Positions 1-11,234 of a stretch of DNA of 64,000 nt are shown one piece after another. Numbering within the stretch: position 1 is the stretch's first letter; each line of letters starts with the position of its first letter. The stretch is from Fasciolopsis buskii (taxonomy: Eukaryota > Platyhelminthes > Trematoda > Plagiorchiida > Fasciolidae), in NCBI GenBank assembly GCA_008360955.1, contig LUCM01008156.1, positions 56,915 to 120,914 on the forward strand, given 5' to 3'. The position numbers were made by a program, and so were the translations under genes. The notes under the pieces were generated by a model. The model had not been told where the DNA came from. It worked only from the letters and a program-made list of their open reading frames with translations, and ran no database searches.

Positions 1-245
1 AAAAAATCCTAGTTGAACGAATGCCAAAATGAATTGGTTTTGAATGTCGCTAGTTTGCGACACGCTTGGTACGTGGAATTCGCGTTTCCCTTCACATGGT
101 TTCGCGCTAGTTGGTCATTCATACTGCGGGTTGATGGCCTGATTCTGGGTTCGGCGTTTGATTGCATACGCTTTTAGTTTTGGCGTCTGCTGATTTACAA
201 TCTATTTGAACTTTCCTACAAGCAAGGTACATTTTTCTTCCCATT

Positions 246-551
246 ATGGAAGCCTTATGCGGCGCCGCAAGATCTGTGATGGGTAAGTACTCTGTGTCAT
301 GCTAAGTTGGGGCTCAACGTACCGGTAACACTTATTCCTAATATCCTGCTGGCTAAGATGCTTAACTTCCAGTTACCCATCCCGGACACGAGCCGAACTT
401 GGTGGACCTTGGCTATGCATTTCTAACAAGATTGAAGCAACGGCCTAGACTATTGCCGATCAAGGTCAACAAATCTGGACTGAGCGAGGTTCGCAATGTG
501 TCGAAAATTCGACGCTCCATGTCATGGACGCAAATGTTCAAAAGTCTGTAA
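246..551 (+). CDS. candidate small two-exon gene, unknown function
   Basis: An ATG at 246 opens 12 codons (start MEALCGAARSVM) and runs into a donor with consensus GTAAGT at 283. An acceptor ending in cttaacttccag at 371-372 is followed by a frame that stays open to a TAA at 549-551. Donor and acceptor phases agree (phase 1), giving about 71 residues in all and a 90 bp intron. The second exon is basic and polar (for example THPGHEPNLVDLGYAF, then a run rich in K and R). I recognise no family. The splice signals are good, but this length could arise by chance. It could also be the start of a longer gene, or noise next to the FGF-like frames downstream. Confidence 0.3.
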
Positions 552-595
552 CCCAGTGCTGTCAGTAGAATTTCTAATTGGCCAACGTTTCGTCC

Positions 596-613
596 ATATA
601 TATATATATATAT
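596..613. repeat. (TA)n microsatellite
   Basis: About nine uninterrupted AT dinucleotides, a short simple-sequence tract. Confidence 0.9.
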
Positions 614-782
614 GCGTTTAACGACAAATTTCATTTTGAATCGAAAAGGCATGATAAAATTCAAATAATCGCATCTGTTATTTTATCTTTATACTGGAAC
701 TATGTATATTATTTTCCAAAAATAAGGAAGAATAGTTATATCGACAATGAATTTTCATCTCATACTTGTTGAAGTACCTCAG

Positions 783-1056
783 TACGATCGGTTTGCAATA
801 CGAATTAGTCGCATTTGGTCTGTTTGGATTTGTGATCAATGAACTCGATTCTTACAGAGAAGGCGTTCGGAAATCAATCATTATGATTGCGCTCCATTTA
901 TTTTGGGGTTCCATGAGGAGCCAAAAGTTGCAAAGGATGGGGATCCGCGTCCAAAATTCGATATCTCCAGCCGAAACCGAACTGTCGACCTTCCGTTTGC
1001 CAGCCAGATCTTCTACCCACACATGTTCAGTTCCGGTTGGTGACGTCGACATTTAG
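783..1056 (+). CDS. possible middle exon of an FGF-like protein
   Basis: The frame is open from 751 to a stop at 1054-1056, with an acceptor-like ctcag at 778-782. Its first part reads IGLQYELVAFGLFGF then VINELDSY. The spacing of aliphatic residues and of G, A and Y resembles the fibroblast growth factor core strands around VGxVxIxGVxSxxY. The FGF-like similarity covers only about 25 residues. After the conserved Y the sequence diverges, and no clean GTRAGT donor is visible. The next frame downstream (1117-1398) resembles the FGF C-terminal exon in the right order and strand, which raises the odds. It may still be chance similarity or a decayed copy. Confidence 0.25.
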
Positions 1057-1116
1057 ATGCATAGTGCATAAGTCGATTTCCAATTCTAATTGCAATTACT
1101 TTGCTTTTTTTGCTAG

Positions 1117-1398
1117 ACTGAAAATGGGAAAAGAGTGCTGCTTGTACGGAAAAAGCCCAACTACGATAAGTTGTTTCGAACCTGGAGTCGGCTTGAACAA
1201 CATCATTGTTATTTGTACAAGAACCGCCGTCTATTTCACACGGCAAAAACGGGCCGACCATTAACAACTGGTCTGTTTGTCAAATCAAAAATCCCTGCCA
1301 CTCTGTCTCCCAAGAAATTCAGACAATCTTGGGATCAGGTAGAACGTGAAAACCTTAAAGAAACACCCATAGCTATCGAAACAATGAATTCATTATGA
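1117..1398 (+). CDS. possible C-terminal exon of an FGF-like protein
   Basis: An acceptor with a long T tract (ttgctttttttgctag, AG at 1115-1116) removes an in-frame TAG and opens 93 codons to a TGA. The start, TENGKRVLLVRKKPNYDK, sits where the third FGF exon usually begins (pattern CxFxExxxxNxY). The stretch RLFHTAKTGRP then ATLSP matches the FGF pattern WYxALxxxGxP...FLP, with the same 28-residue spacing from the aromatic pair to the final P. A basic tail of about 28 residues follows, as in several FGFs. Secreted FGFs bind receptor tyrosine kinases and heparan sulfate. The conserved W and some core residues are replaced, so the call is tentative. No first exon with a signal peptide was found. 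Confidence 0.35.
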   Translation, partial: TENGKRVLLVRKKPNYDKLFRTWSRLEQHHCYLYKNRRLFHTAKTGRPLTTGLFVKSKIPATLSPKKFRQSWDQVERENLKETPIAIETMNSL

Positions 1399-2074
1399 TA
1401 ATCCTGTTCTCTAAGTGTACCTTGACGGCTGGATGAGCGTTGCTTAAGGGAGTGGTTAAACTTAGAATTCAGTTCACAGAGTCCCCTTCATTCCATTTAT
1501 CCCAACTGACAGAAAGCATACATCGCGAGACGCGAGCACTTTGTCCCATGCTTTTCGATTGCGAGGACAAAAAGTGAAGATTTGTAGGCATCAGATTGTG
1601 AAAAATTAAGTGGAATAGGCCGGAGATGGAAAGTTTTACAGTGTCACCGGTAAAATAGAGCGATAGGCGGAAGAAGATCACGTCGGTTAATGGCAAGGCA
1701 GAACAGTGTTCAGGTTTGAAAGGAGGCCAGACTATTGGGTTCTGATGAGCAATAACTTTCCCCGTTTACCAGTGGTCTTGCCTGTCACGACAACAGCAAG
1801 AGAGCATCAAATAACTCAAGGAGATGGGCAGTTTATTGATTTTCCAACCAGGTGAAGGATCACGTGTCTCAATTATGAAAAAGAAGTAATGCATGAATAA
1901 AATGAATAAAATACTGGACCGTGTTCAACTGTTCCAGTAGGATCCTACTCCGTCAGCACTGTACTGATGGAGGAACAGTTAGTAAGGCACCTTCAAGTTC
2001 TACTTTTGCATGGTGTTATATCCGAAAACTGGTATAATAAAGTGTAACCAGTCGGGACAGGAGCACCTCATTAG
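1399..2074. other. no recognisable gene
   Basis: Only short frames are present. The left part may be the 3' flank of the frame above, and the right part may hold unrecognisable upstream pieces of the Penelope-like fragment. I see no promoter, RNA gene or repeat here. Confidence 0.5.
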
Positions 2075-2497
2075 GTACGATTCCCGAAAGTTCATAAATC
2101 TGGAGTTCCAGTGAGATCCACATTATGCATGAAAAACTCGGTCTTTCACAAAATTCCTCGGCTCCATGTAGATATGCCAGGCCCCGATCGTAAACAGCTA
2201 CAAGACTCATTTGACCTCATAGAATCAATCAGTGACCATTCCGTGAGCTCCCCCAAAGTGTCCTCAGCTGAGGCTGATTCACTTTTTCCAAAAGTAATTA
2301 CTCTTGAAACAAACGATTTTTACGCTATTTTATCTCTTTCGTTTACCGATTCCGTTGAGTCCATTAAAGACCTTATTCTTTTATGCAACGATAACATTTT
2401 TTTCTGAATTTCGATGCGAATGCCTTTAGGAAGTTGGCAGTGTAGTCATGGAAAGTCCCTTGGATTCAGCCTTAGGAGGTGTTTTTGGTTACTATCA
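2075..2497 (+). mobile_element. decayed Penelope-like retroelement, reverse transcriptase core
   Basis: The frame from 2075 to 2407 reads RFPKVHKSGVPVRS, matching the Penelope-like signature LPKxHKPGxPLRP. It continues with QDSFDLIESISD, matching the conserved DSFDLhxxh helix, and then ADSLFPKVITLE, matching the palm motif DVxSLFTNVPLxE. In the palm motif the catalytic Asp position appears as A/D. Two frame changes follow: NFDANAFRKL at 2407, resembling FxFNGxxYRQL, and then SVVMESPLDSALGGVF at 2439, resembling GVAMGSPLxPxLADIFM. Motif order and spacing are right, which is hard to explain by chance. The YVDD block and the C-terminal region are not seen. The frameshifts and the changed G in the MGSPL box show it is an old, inactive copy. 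Confidence 0.72.
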
Positions 2498-4576
2498 GAC
2501 AAGAGGTTATTAGAACGTTTTGGAAATTCTGTCTTTATAGACATTAAGTTGCAATATTCCAATTTCCTTCGTTAAAGAATGTTTTATTCCTTAATTCAAC
2601 ACTCGGAATTCTAGTCATCTCAATCTGTTCGTTGCTCACGAACGGGAAAAGACGACTATCTGCTTTCTTTCGATATTTTACTAACCGGACTTCTGGAGGA
2701 AATTTTGTAAAACAACATTTACGATAAAGCTACTTGGGGTGGGTATTAAGTACAATTTCCCAATTTCGCGCCACTGACAAAATCAAAGACTAGTTTGAAC
2801 TTCATGCAACAGAGTACGGAAAATCTGCACCATAGACTGAGGAGAAAACTAAGAAGGGTTCGTGAACGGACTTCGTCACCCAACAAGTAATTTTAAAGTT
2901 TCAGAGAATAACATCACAAATGGAGGGAACCATGTGCGAAACTGGTTACCGTCGAGTCTGTAGTACTAGTAAAAAAAACAGAAAAGTGGTAAAAACAATG
3001 ACGATTACAGCAAAATGCAATTTCCAATATTTTGAAAGTATTTTTACCTCCCGTCTGACCGAATTCACTTGAGAATATCAGCAGAGAATCTTCCTCAAGG
3101 ATTGTATAATCTAACGTTTGATACAACACGACTCACGAACTTCTTTTCGCCGTGACTGAATTGCTTCGTGTCTAGCTTGTTACAGATGCCTTCCAATCTA
3201 AAACACAAGTCACATGAGTCACTAAAAGTTTTCCCTGCCGTTTGTTGATTCCATGCGCAACCAGTAAGAAAAACACTGGATTTCTTCCGTTTTTTCCTCC
3301 GAGCTGCTGCGACAACTGAGTGCACGCGAGCAACTTGTTGGACATTTGGGATGGACTAAGTGGTGATTGAAGCAAAAGCCGAAATGTAGATTATATATAT
3401 AAATGATTTCCTAGCTGTCTTCGTTGCCTAGTCCAAGTGTCCATGGGTTATCAACATCTATCAGTCCTTGTTAAAATTTGGAGCTAAAGTTTTGATGAAG
3501 AGACATATGTGCTGTCTAAATAGCCCAACATGTTCAACACAAAAGCTCATTGACAGTGCAGCTGAAATAAGTCGGAGTTTTTCCCAGCGAATCACTCGTG
3601 AGCAGACTGTATTTACCCCTCCGACCTGTTACATTGTCACATGGTTACCAGCAACTCTGAATTATTCTAACGCTATAAATATTACCGAACTGTGAGTGAA
3701 GCTTGTTTGCTATTGTCCGAAAATGGTTGTTGTGGGTATAGACTTAAGCGATCACGTCGCCGATCTCTTTTAATTCCTGCGGGGCACTCGTCGGCACCGA
3801 TGAAGCGGAACAAGAAAAGTCTTGATGTGTGGTGGGAAGCCAACTATATTACCTGATAGTTGTTGCTGGAGCTAAGGCGCTTGCTATTCCGGTGGACTAG
3901 TCACTAGGGGATGTCCGTCTGAAAAATCGATAAATCAGTCAAACTGAAGAAAAGCTAAAGTCGAGATTCAAGCAATTAGGGAAAATTTATAGTGCCTACA
4001 TGGCAAAGCACAGTCGCTTAATTAGACAATTGCAAACATACTATACTTTAGATAACGGGGTTTCTTGTGTTCATTCGCGTGTCACAAAATTGCCTCTCGG
4101 TTGAAGTGGGATAGACTATCAGAACTCATCGGTATCTTCATCTATGGAAGAGCCGAGTCATTAGGTATTCATATTAAAACGTGCCTCAATTGTATTGATT
4201 TCGGCAATAATACAAGCTCTAGAATGTTATTTTAACGATAAATTTGGTAACCAGTTTGAGTTGACTGCAATTCTGATCTTCGTTGCAACTGCTTAGGCTA
4301 CGTCGGCTAATTAAGATATCACTAGGCACGTGAGCACAGGACTATGAAAAAGTGAAGTCATTGCCACTTAAAAAATATTCAGTATTACGAGGAAACGGAA
4401 TAATTTATATATTTCAAACCCTTGTTTTCTGCTAAATAGAAGGAAGTAATCAACACGATCATCCTGTTCGCGTATAGGCAGACTTAAATTGTAGCTATTA
4501 TAATGCAAGTTTTCCGACAGCAAATTCGGCAGAACAAAATGGTGCATTGGTAACTGTTCAAGATGTTAATACCGCA
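2498..4576. other. no recognisable gene
   Basis: Short frames only, on both strands. A few acceptor-like sites are present but none is paired with a good donor. Degenerate remains of the Penelope-like element may extend into the left end. Confidence 0.5.
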
Positions 4577-5410
4577 GTCACGTGATACTTCGTTCACATC
4601 TACCAACTGGTTTTTGCCAACATCACTGTCACACTAATCGGGATAGAAACCATTAGCCTGGATATCCCGTCCCAGTCGCATTTCAGACCCACTGTCACCA
4701 CGTGGCATGGTAAACCTGAAGAAAGTGATCGATAGTCTTGGCAATTTGTTAGAACCACTACAACACAGTCATACCATTGTTTGTCATATCAGGCCGGCTA
4801 AACTAGACAGTAATTTTGGACACAACCAAGATCTACTACAATCCAAATTTTCGATTCATCAATTGTTTGTTTGTTTGTTTGTTTGTTCGTTTGTTTGTAT
4901 TTGTTTGTCTCTGTGGTTTCACAGTGTAAGTGAAGTACCCAAGAATTCTAACTTATCATCAGACACAGTCATTTGGAATCCGTCGATCAACGTGTTCGCA
5001 TCTGTGTGTTGCGTGTGTGTGTTGCGTGTGTGTGTTGCGTGTGTGTGTTGCGCTGTGCGTGTGTATGTGTTTGAAATTAGTGAGCATCAATCTAGATGTG
5101 TTTATTTGAATGTGACCGTGTGCATGTATGTAAGGAATGGTGTAAACAAATTGCCGTTAGTTGTGGTTACAATGTCGCATTACAATCACAAATGGATTTA
5201 CACTGGGCTACGAATTTTTGATGGACGTACATGAATAAACCTAAATAAATTGTTGTATAGATGACTGCTGATTGCGCTGCATGATGGGAGCAGATCGGGT
5301 TATGCATGAACCGAGTGGAAAGATTGAGGCGATCGAGGTTTGGAAAATCAGTGTTTCGTTTTGTTGTTGAGACGTCGAACAAATTTACTGTGGAACTTTG
5401 TTTGGACAGT
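4577..5410 (+). repeat. dispersed 0.85 kb repeat, copy A
   Basis: This stretch is almost base-for-base the same as 45030-45887, in the same orientation. It begins at gtcacgtgatac and ends at tttggacagt, and similarity stops abruptly at both ends. It contains a (GTTT)n tract at about 4864-4900, a variable array of tgtgtgttgcg units at about 5005-5055, and near its end two AATAAA-like strings (gaataaacc and taaataaatt). A frame of 175 codons (4707-5234) runs through the simple repeats and is broken in copy B, so it is probably not a gene. There are no terminal inverted repeats and no clear target-site duplication. It is likely a non-autonomous mobile unit or a recent segmental duplication. Confidence 0.93.
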
Positions 5411-8400
5411 ATTTCGACTGCCCGGCTACGCCTGACTTGAAGTCCCCTGTGGACTATTAAAGTGAAGATGTATTAGTGCGAGAGCACTGAGGAGATGAGA
5501 AACCAGCGGTGCAGAATCTGGTCTAGTGAATGTGTGTCTGCGTGTATGGATGATGAAATCAACAGTTGTCTCCAACCATGATATCGTCGGTTTTGTCACT
5601 TTCGTCATCGAATTGCGCAATCAGAATATTTCGGATTTTGCGCGCAAACGGTTTAAAAGGACTGTGTCGGAAAAGGATAGCCAAGACCAGTGAGCTCATT
5701 TAAAAACCTTGTGGGGCCACTAATGATCGGGTTGCTTCCGCTGGGTTCTGGATAGACTGAGGTCTTAATTTCTGGGACTTCCGAAATCACTTGATTGTTC
5801 AGCTTGCTTGTAGTCAGGTTGAACAGCCAGATTGTCGCCGTCTTATCAGCAGAATTATATAGTCTCTTGCCTGAGACAATATCACAGCTGGTAGATGAAC
5901 ATCAGGATAAGTGCTCCTGACGTAGAGACCACCCATGGTGTTTACTGGTGGTAAGTGTAGCTGTTAGAGAGGATTGTTGCTGAAACTGAGGACTGCGTGC
6001 TCCCAGGTACGACTAAATCCATGTTGCTAATTAATTTGACTGGATAAACTTAGCATGAAAATGAACTACACGGGGAACAATGACAGTCGTTAGTCCTGTT
6101 CTTCCCATGTCATTCTACGAACTCCAAAGATAGATTCATAGCACAACCGATTTGTTGTTTTTCCATTTTGTTGGATGTTAAACACCGTAATGAGGTAGCC
6201 TCTAAGGGGAGGGGAACTCAGAACGTAGAGCGCTAGGGGGTACGTCCATGGTTCTAGACAATGAAGAGTTTCCGTCCCGATCGCGTGGTACACTCTGGTA
6301 TAGCCTCGCTGTAGCCTGAGTACACAGCCAGCCAGACTTTGGCGACACAAACAACAAATCCAAACACATCGCAAATGTTATTAGATCGATGACATTCCGC
6401 CAATCAGAATTTCTCATTTTTTATGTAAATAGGATTTGTAAATAAGAAGGTGACTTTCTCGTTGTCACCCGTTTCATATTCCGATTCGGTTTCATTCTAA
6501 TGCATTTTGTCACTCCGCATATGCGCAGTTGATTGAATTCCGTAATACTGTTTTCAAATGAACACTACTAGGGAGCACAATTGGTTTCCTTCACTACCCA
6601 AAGCTACCTTAGATTCCATTAGTTGGCGTAACTGTTCAGATTATTTCCTGCCTGTTGAATATAAGATGCAGAATTGCGAGATATAATCAAAACAAGATAG
6701 CCCGACCAGAGCCGAAAAAACACTTCTGTTTTTCGATCATTTTATATCCTAATCTGTTGTCACCCCATCAACACAACGTCAGAATTATCTTCAGTGCATT
6801 TTTGCCGCGGGCTAAATGGTATTGGAATGAGAGACCTGAGTGATTTAAGAAACAAAGTCTAGTCATATCTGACTGACGTGCACCTGGGACGTTACTGTAC
6901 TATACAGACAAAATAGCTTCACGGTACGCAAAACACTGGTCTTCATACCATAAATTCACCTGAAAAATTATTAATTATCTCGATGACTTTTAGAAATACT
7001 TCTTAAATAGACGTCAGCTGAACAGTGGCTATTCGTGAATCGGTTGCTTTAGAGATTTCACCCTAAAGGACTTGAAATTATCCAATGTACCATGAACGAG
7101 AATGCGTTTAGAACTAGATGCTTATTTTGCTAATAGATTGCTATGAAACTCGATCATATTTGCTACTGAAAAAGGCATATATCTCGGTTCTTCTACAAGT
7201 TTCCCTGTTGTTTAGTAGCTCTTTACCATTGTTGAATAACCTCGGACTGTTTTTGGCACTCACTACTTAGGGTAGAAGAAGCATACCTTTTGAAGTAATT
7301 AAATCGCAAACATGCTCATGGTGTGTGAGTTGCATGCCCCAGTTACGTGAACTCGAAGTCCAGTGTTCGACGAAAAAGACTTTTTTACTCAAAAATAGGT
7401 CTTGGTCAGCAGAAACACTCCGAGGTAGGTGAACGACGGCTAATCAACGGAAACCCTGTAGTCGCCAAACTGTCTACGTATATTTGCGTGGACGGACAAC
7501 TACTGATTTAGAGGTGGCCAATGGGAACGCTGACAAATGTGCCCCACCCCTCCCACTGTGTTCATACTCCTCCACGGGTTGAAAATCCCCAAAAATACGT
7601 CATCAGCGAGGTGACCATCACCATTCGATCAACCAAGGAGCAAGTGGTTTGCTGACATTACTCAGTGGCCGGTTTGCATTTTCCGCAGAGCAGTGCTTTC
7701 AAGATCCAGTACTGTCCATGACCCAATCGTTACATTCGCAACCCACCTTCACATTTACCAACTACCGATAACACACTAACTGAGCTTCATACCATTTTGC
7801 CAACCAACGGGCCGTCGACATATTCCTATCCACGTCAGCCAATCATACTCATTTTTTCCACTGAACAATCAATACCAACAGCTTGAGCTTTTGGCTTACT
7901 CTTCCCTACTTGTTCGTGGTTGATTCTTATCAGAAATTGGACTACTGATGAGCCAGTGATAGAGGGGGAAATCCAAAAGTTTGGTCTGTGTAAGGTTCAA
8001 GCAAATTGCGTCACAGTCGTCCGTCAAGAAACGCGTAGCTCAGCAATTCAAAATCCAGAAGACAAATACTGGCTACTTTCTGCGGCAGTGGGTTTATCAA
8101 TGCATAAAGGGCTAGTAAAGCGAACCTCAAAAGCGAGGAGAGATTGTTCGGAAGAAACTCCATTCCAATGTCAGCGAGTGCCACCCAAAGAGATGCGGAG
8201 TCGAAATCGAATGGTGACTTGGTGAGCAATCTGTTAGAACCTTGTTAGAATCATCGCTGGTGCTAATGAGGATCTAAACAAAATCAAGCTGTTGTGTATA
8301 CGTGCATGAGTGCTCTCGGGTGGATAGTTTGCCACAGATTTTGGTTAGTCAACTTTGATTATTTGGGTCCAGAAAGGTTTGAGGGATTTTCTTTGTCCTT

Positions 8401-9370
8401 TACAGACTTCCGGTAAATAATTTACTCGCAAAATTGAACTGAACTTGCTTCACAATTTGTGCTACATGGCAGTTCCGTTTATTCTAGCCAGCTGGAAGAT
8501 TTATCTAATTCGTTTTTTAGTTTTCTTATAACTGAAAACTAGTACTGTGACGATCACATTTTTAGATGCAATGGCTCATGAAGCAAAACGTCTTTGATCG
8601 ATCAATTTTGTGTGTTCGTGGTTTTTGACGACTTCATCGTCGATTCGAGTCGTCACATGCATGGCACATGAAGCCCCGAGATTTTCACGTCGATTCATGT
8701 GCACTCATTGTCAGACTGATTTTCCGCATGTTCGGGTTCGTGTTTTGCACTGAAGGGCAGTCGTCGTACCGATGGATGCGGTCTCGGCTACGAGATTTGA
8801 CTACTCATTTTCCAGTTGGCTGACCGGAAATAACAGCCGATGTGACCGTCACCATGCCTAGTTTACGTGGCAAAACGTCATGTCTGTGAACGCGACCATA
8901 CCTAAGCGTATAAACACACAACACGCTAGTAAAGACACGATCGCGGCACGTGACAGGTTACGAAATACACCACGACTAGTACCGCGCCAAACCTCGCGGC
9001 AATACTCACTAAATGGGTAAATGGTAGCAAGAGCCGGCTTAATGTGTCTACCTATCACACGATTGAGCAGATCGATAGAAAGCAGTCAACCGCATCTGAC
9101 TGAGCAAATGAGTACTAAATCACTGTATGGCGGGCATGTTGACTTAACGTGTAACGATGTATGCTGAAAAGTTTTCGTATTTCTACCTATTTAGACTTAA
9201 GCATTTCAGTCGAAAAATCATACCTTCGCTTGACCAGAAACGTGGGTAGATAACAAACACCAAGAATGATAAATTACCAGATTCGGACGAGAAACATGGT
9301 TCGGCTAAACGGTTCTGATTTGTGAGGATTTGAATCAGGTATGGGACGGCGAAGTTCGTGTAAACTTTAA
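5411..9370. other. long stretch without a recognisable gene
   Basis: Only short frames occur. The longest on the plus strand is about 101 codons at 7920-8225 and has no splice signals or family resemblance. No tRNA, RT motif or array was seen. It is probably intergenic or intronic. Confidence 0.5.
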
Positions 9371-9576
9371 TGCAGACCTGATGCGTACCGAGGGAAAATC
9401 AGGTGCTTGGGCGTGAGAATGGTGATAGTTTGGGTAGACGTCCAAAAGATTGGCGTGTGTAGAGAAATATTTTCTGTTCAAAAGCTTTTTCATGTGGGTA
9501 GGGATAGTTCCAGTACTACTGTACACAGCCATTCAGAAATACGTAAGATGCACAGATGGTGGACTGACGATGTAGG

Positions 9577-9797
9577 ATGTCGGCCGAAATCATTGGCTCG
9601 ATTACCTTGTTACTATTCGAAATGGTTGTTTTACTCCATTCAGAAGATGAAGATGAGAAGGCCAAGGGGAAGGTATAGAGTTTTTAAAGAGAGGGCACTT
9701 GTGGTGAGCTTTACACAACGTGTTTCGTTCTCATTTATCCCCCCTTTCTCCACTTTTTTCCTCTTCCTCCAAGGTTCTGTTTGCATATATATCTTGA
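9577..9797 (+). CDS. candidate short membrane protein gene, two exons
   Basis: An ATG at 9577 opens 32 codons: MSAEIIGSITLLLFEMVVLL, a hydrophobic segment, followed by the charged tail HSEDEDEKAKGK. It ends at a donor AAG|GTATAG (9672/9673). A very pyrimidine-rich acceptor (ctttctcc...ctcttcctccaag) ends at 9773, in the same phase. The last exon codes VLFAYIS and a TGA at 9795-9797, followed by AATAAA at 9814. The product would be about 39 residues with one membrane helix. Alternatively, a different frame open from 9371 to 9703 (111 codons) splices at GTG|GTGAGC to the same acceptor, also in phase. Only one can be right. No family is recognised. Confidence 0.33.
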
Positions 9798-9813
9798 GTT
9801 AAATAACAGTGTT

Positions 9814-9819
9814 AATAAA
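9814..9819 (+). terminator. putative poly(A) signal AATAAA
   Basis: The hexamer lies 17 bases after the stop codon of the candidate gene ending at 9797. A lone hexamer is weak evidence, but its position is right. Confidence 0.3.
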
Positions 9820-11234
9820 ACTTCAGTCGGAAGTAAGGCGTGAAAGTTCACATAATTACAAGGCTCCCGTTGTCGTAAATGCTGTTATTGACGAAATGTC
9901 TGACACCGGGAGTTTTCAAATAGCCGGTGATTAAGATCTATCAGGATAACCACTGGATATGTTTTCTATCTCCGATTTAGACAGCCAATCAGGGATGTCT
10001 TCTGATCATCGTTCAAATGATTAGCTTTCAGATCTGCTGATCTAAGCATGTCTGCGCGGTGTTTGTCTTTTTCTGTATAATTTATATTGTCTTTCTTTCC
10101 GTGACTGTCATATCACATTTAATTCTTGATTGTACGAAATCATTGGTGATAAATATGCTGATCAGCTGTTTCATCTGCATGCCATGTTTTTCCTTTACTG
10201 TCACTACAGATATCGTTTGTGTTGTTGTACCCATGTGCTGTAACTAGCATCTTCATTCGCCTTCTCTGTCTCGCACGAATTAGGGATTCATCATCGACTG
10301 CACTTAACGTGGACAGATCATAGTGGTGTACCGGCGGATTTCATCTAGTTCATCTGTTCATCCAGTGGTTTTCCTCTGGACGAACCATCAGTTCGATTAA
10401 ATGCATGTAAATGGGATTTCACAGAAAAAATGCCCAGTGTGACTGTTGCACTGGTCAGGACAGGTCCGGAGTGAACTGCTGCATTGCTACGGAACACATA
10501 TTCGGACGTTTCTGCTATTTGTTGTCAAAGTCGCTACTGCTGCTGCTATTGTTCGTGTTGGTCAGTTGAATCACTAGCATATCGAATGATGATCACAAGA
10601 GTGTCACTGCGTGCCCTCGTCTGTGTTTGTGTGAGCCGCATATCGGAAATCCGTTCAGATAGTATTACGTCTCCACGTAATGAAACACAGAATGACAATA
10701 ACAAATTCCGAAGTAGGTTATCTAATCATCGACTGTTTGGCAGGAAGATGTTTATCTAGAAATTAATCTACATGAACTGTATCGATCGAACTAGGAGCCG
10801 TGGGGACTAAAAGGTTGGCATTCTGCCATTTTCTTGAGAGTATTTCGCGTTCGACCCTGTTCATCGTTGATCACTTCGCCATTTGTGAGTCTTCCAATTG
10901 AACTGATGTTTGCTGTTCATAAACTGAAATGGAAAAATCAAAAAACCTTGGTTTGCACATTTTACCCCGGACCATGTCTCTGTGCGTGTCCTCATGTATG
11001 GTACAGTGAACGGGGTCATTTTGCAACACGTGAAAATGACCTAATAAAAAGAGAGGCAACGTTGTAGTTAATTATGGAGTCATTTGACGGAAACGAGCAC
11101 GAATAGGTAGGGGGCAGCCGAACCGGTGATTCATTCACACAGTTTGAAGGTCCCGGTTCAGTTCTGAGCATGGTTAAATTCTCGGCATACTTGAACAACC
11201 TGTTGTTTGAAGTGGGAAACGTTTTCATTTTCAG

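Noticed and set aside
4707..5234. 175-codon frame in repeat copy A
   Set aside because: It reads through GTTT and GTGTTGCG arrays, giving repeated Val/Cys/Phe, and the frame is broken in the near-identical copy B.
7943..7975. ctgatgag followed by gaaa, a possible hammerhead core
   Set aside because: No convincing helix II between the two blocks and no helix I or III pairing around them.
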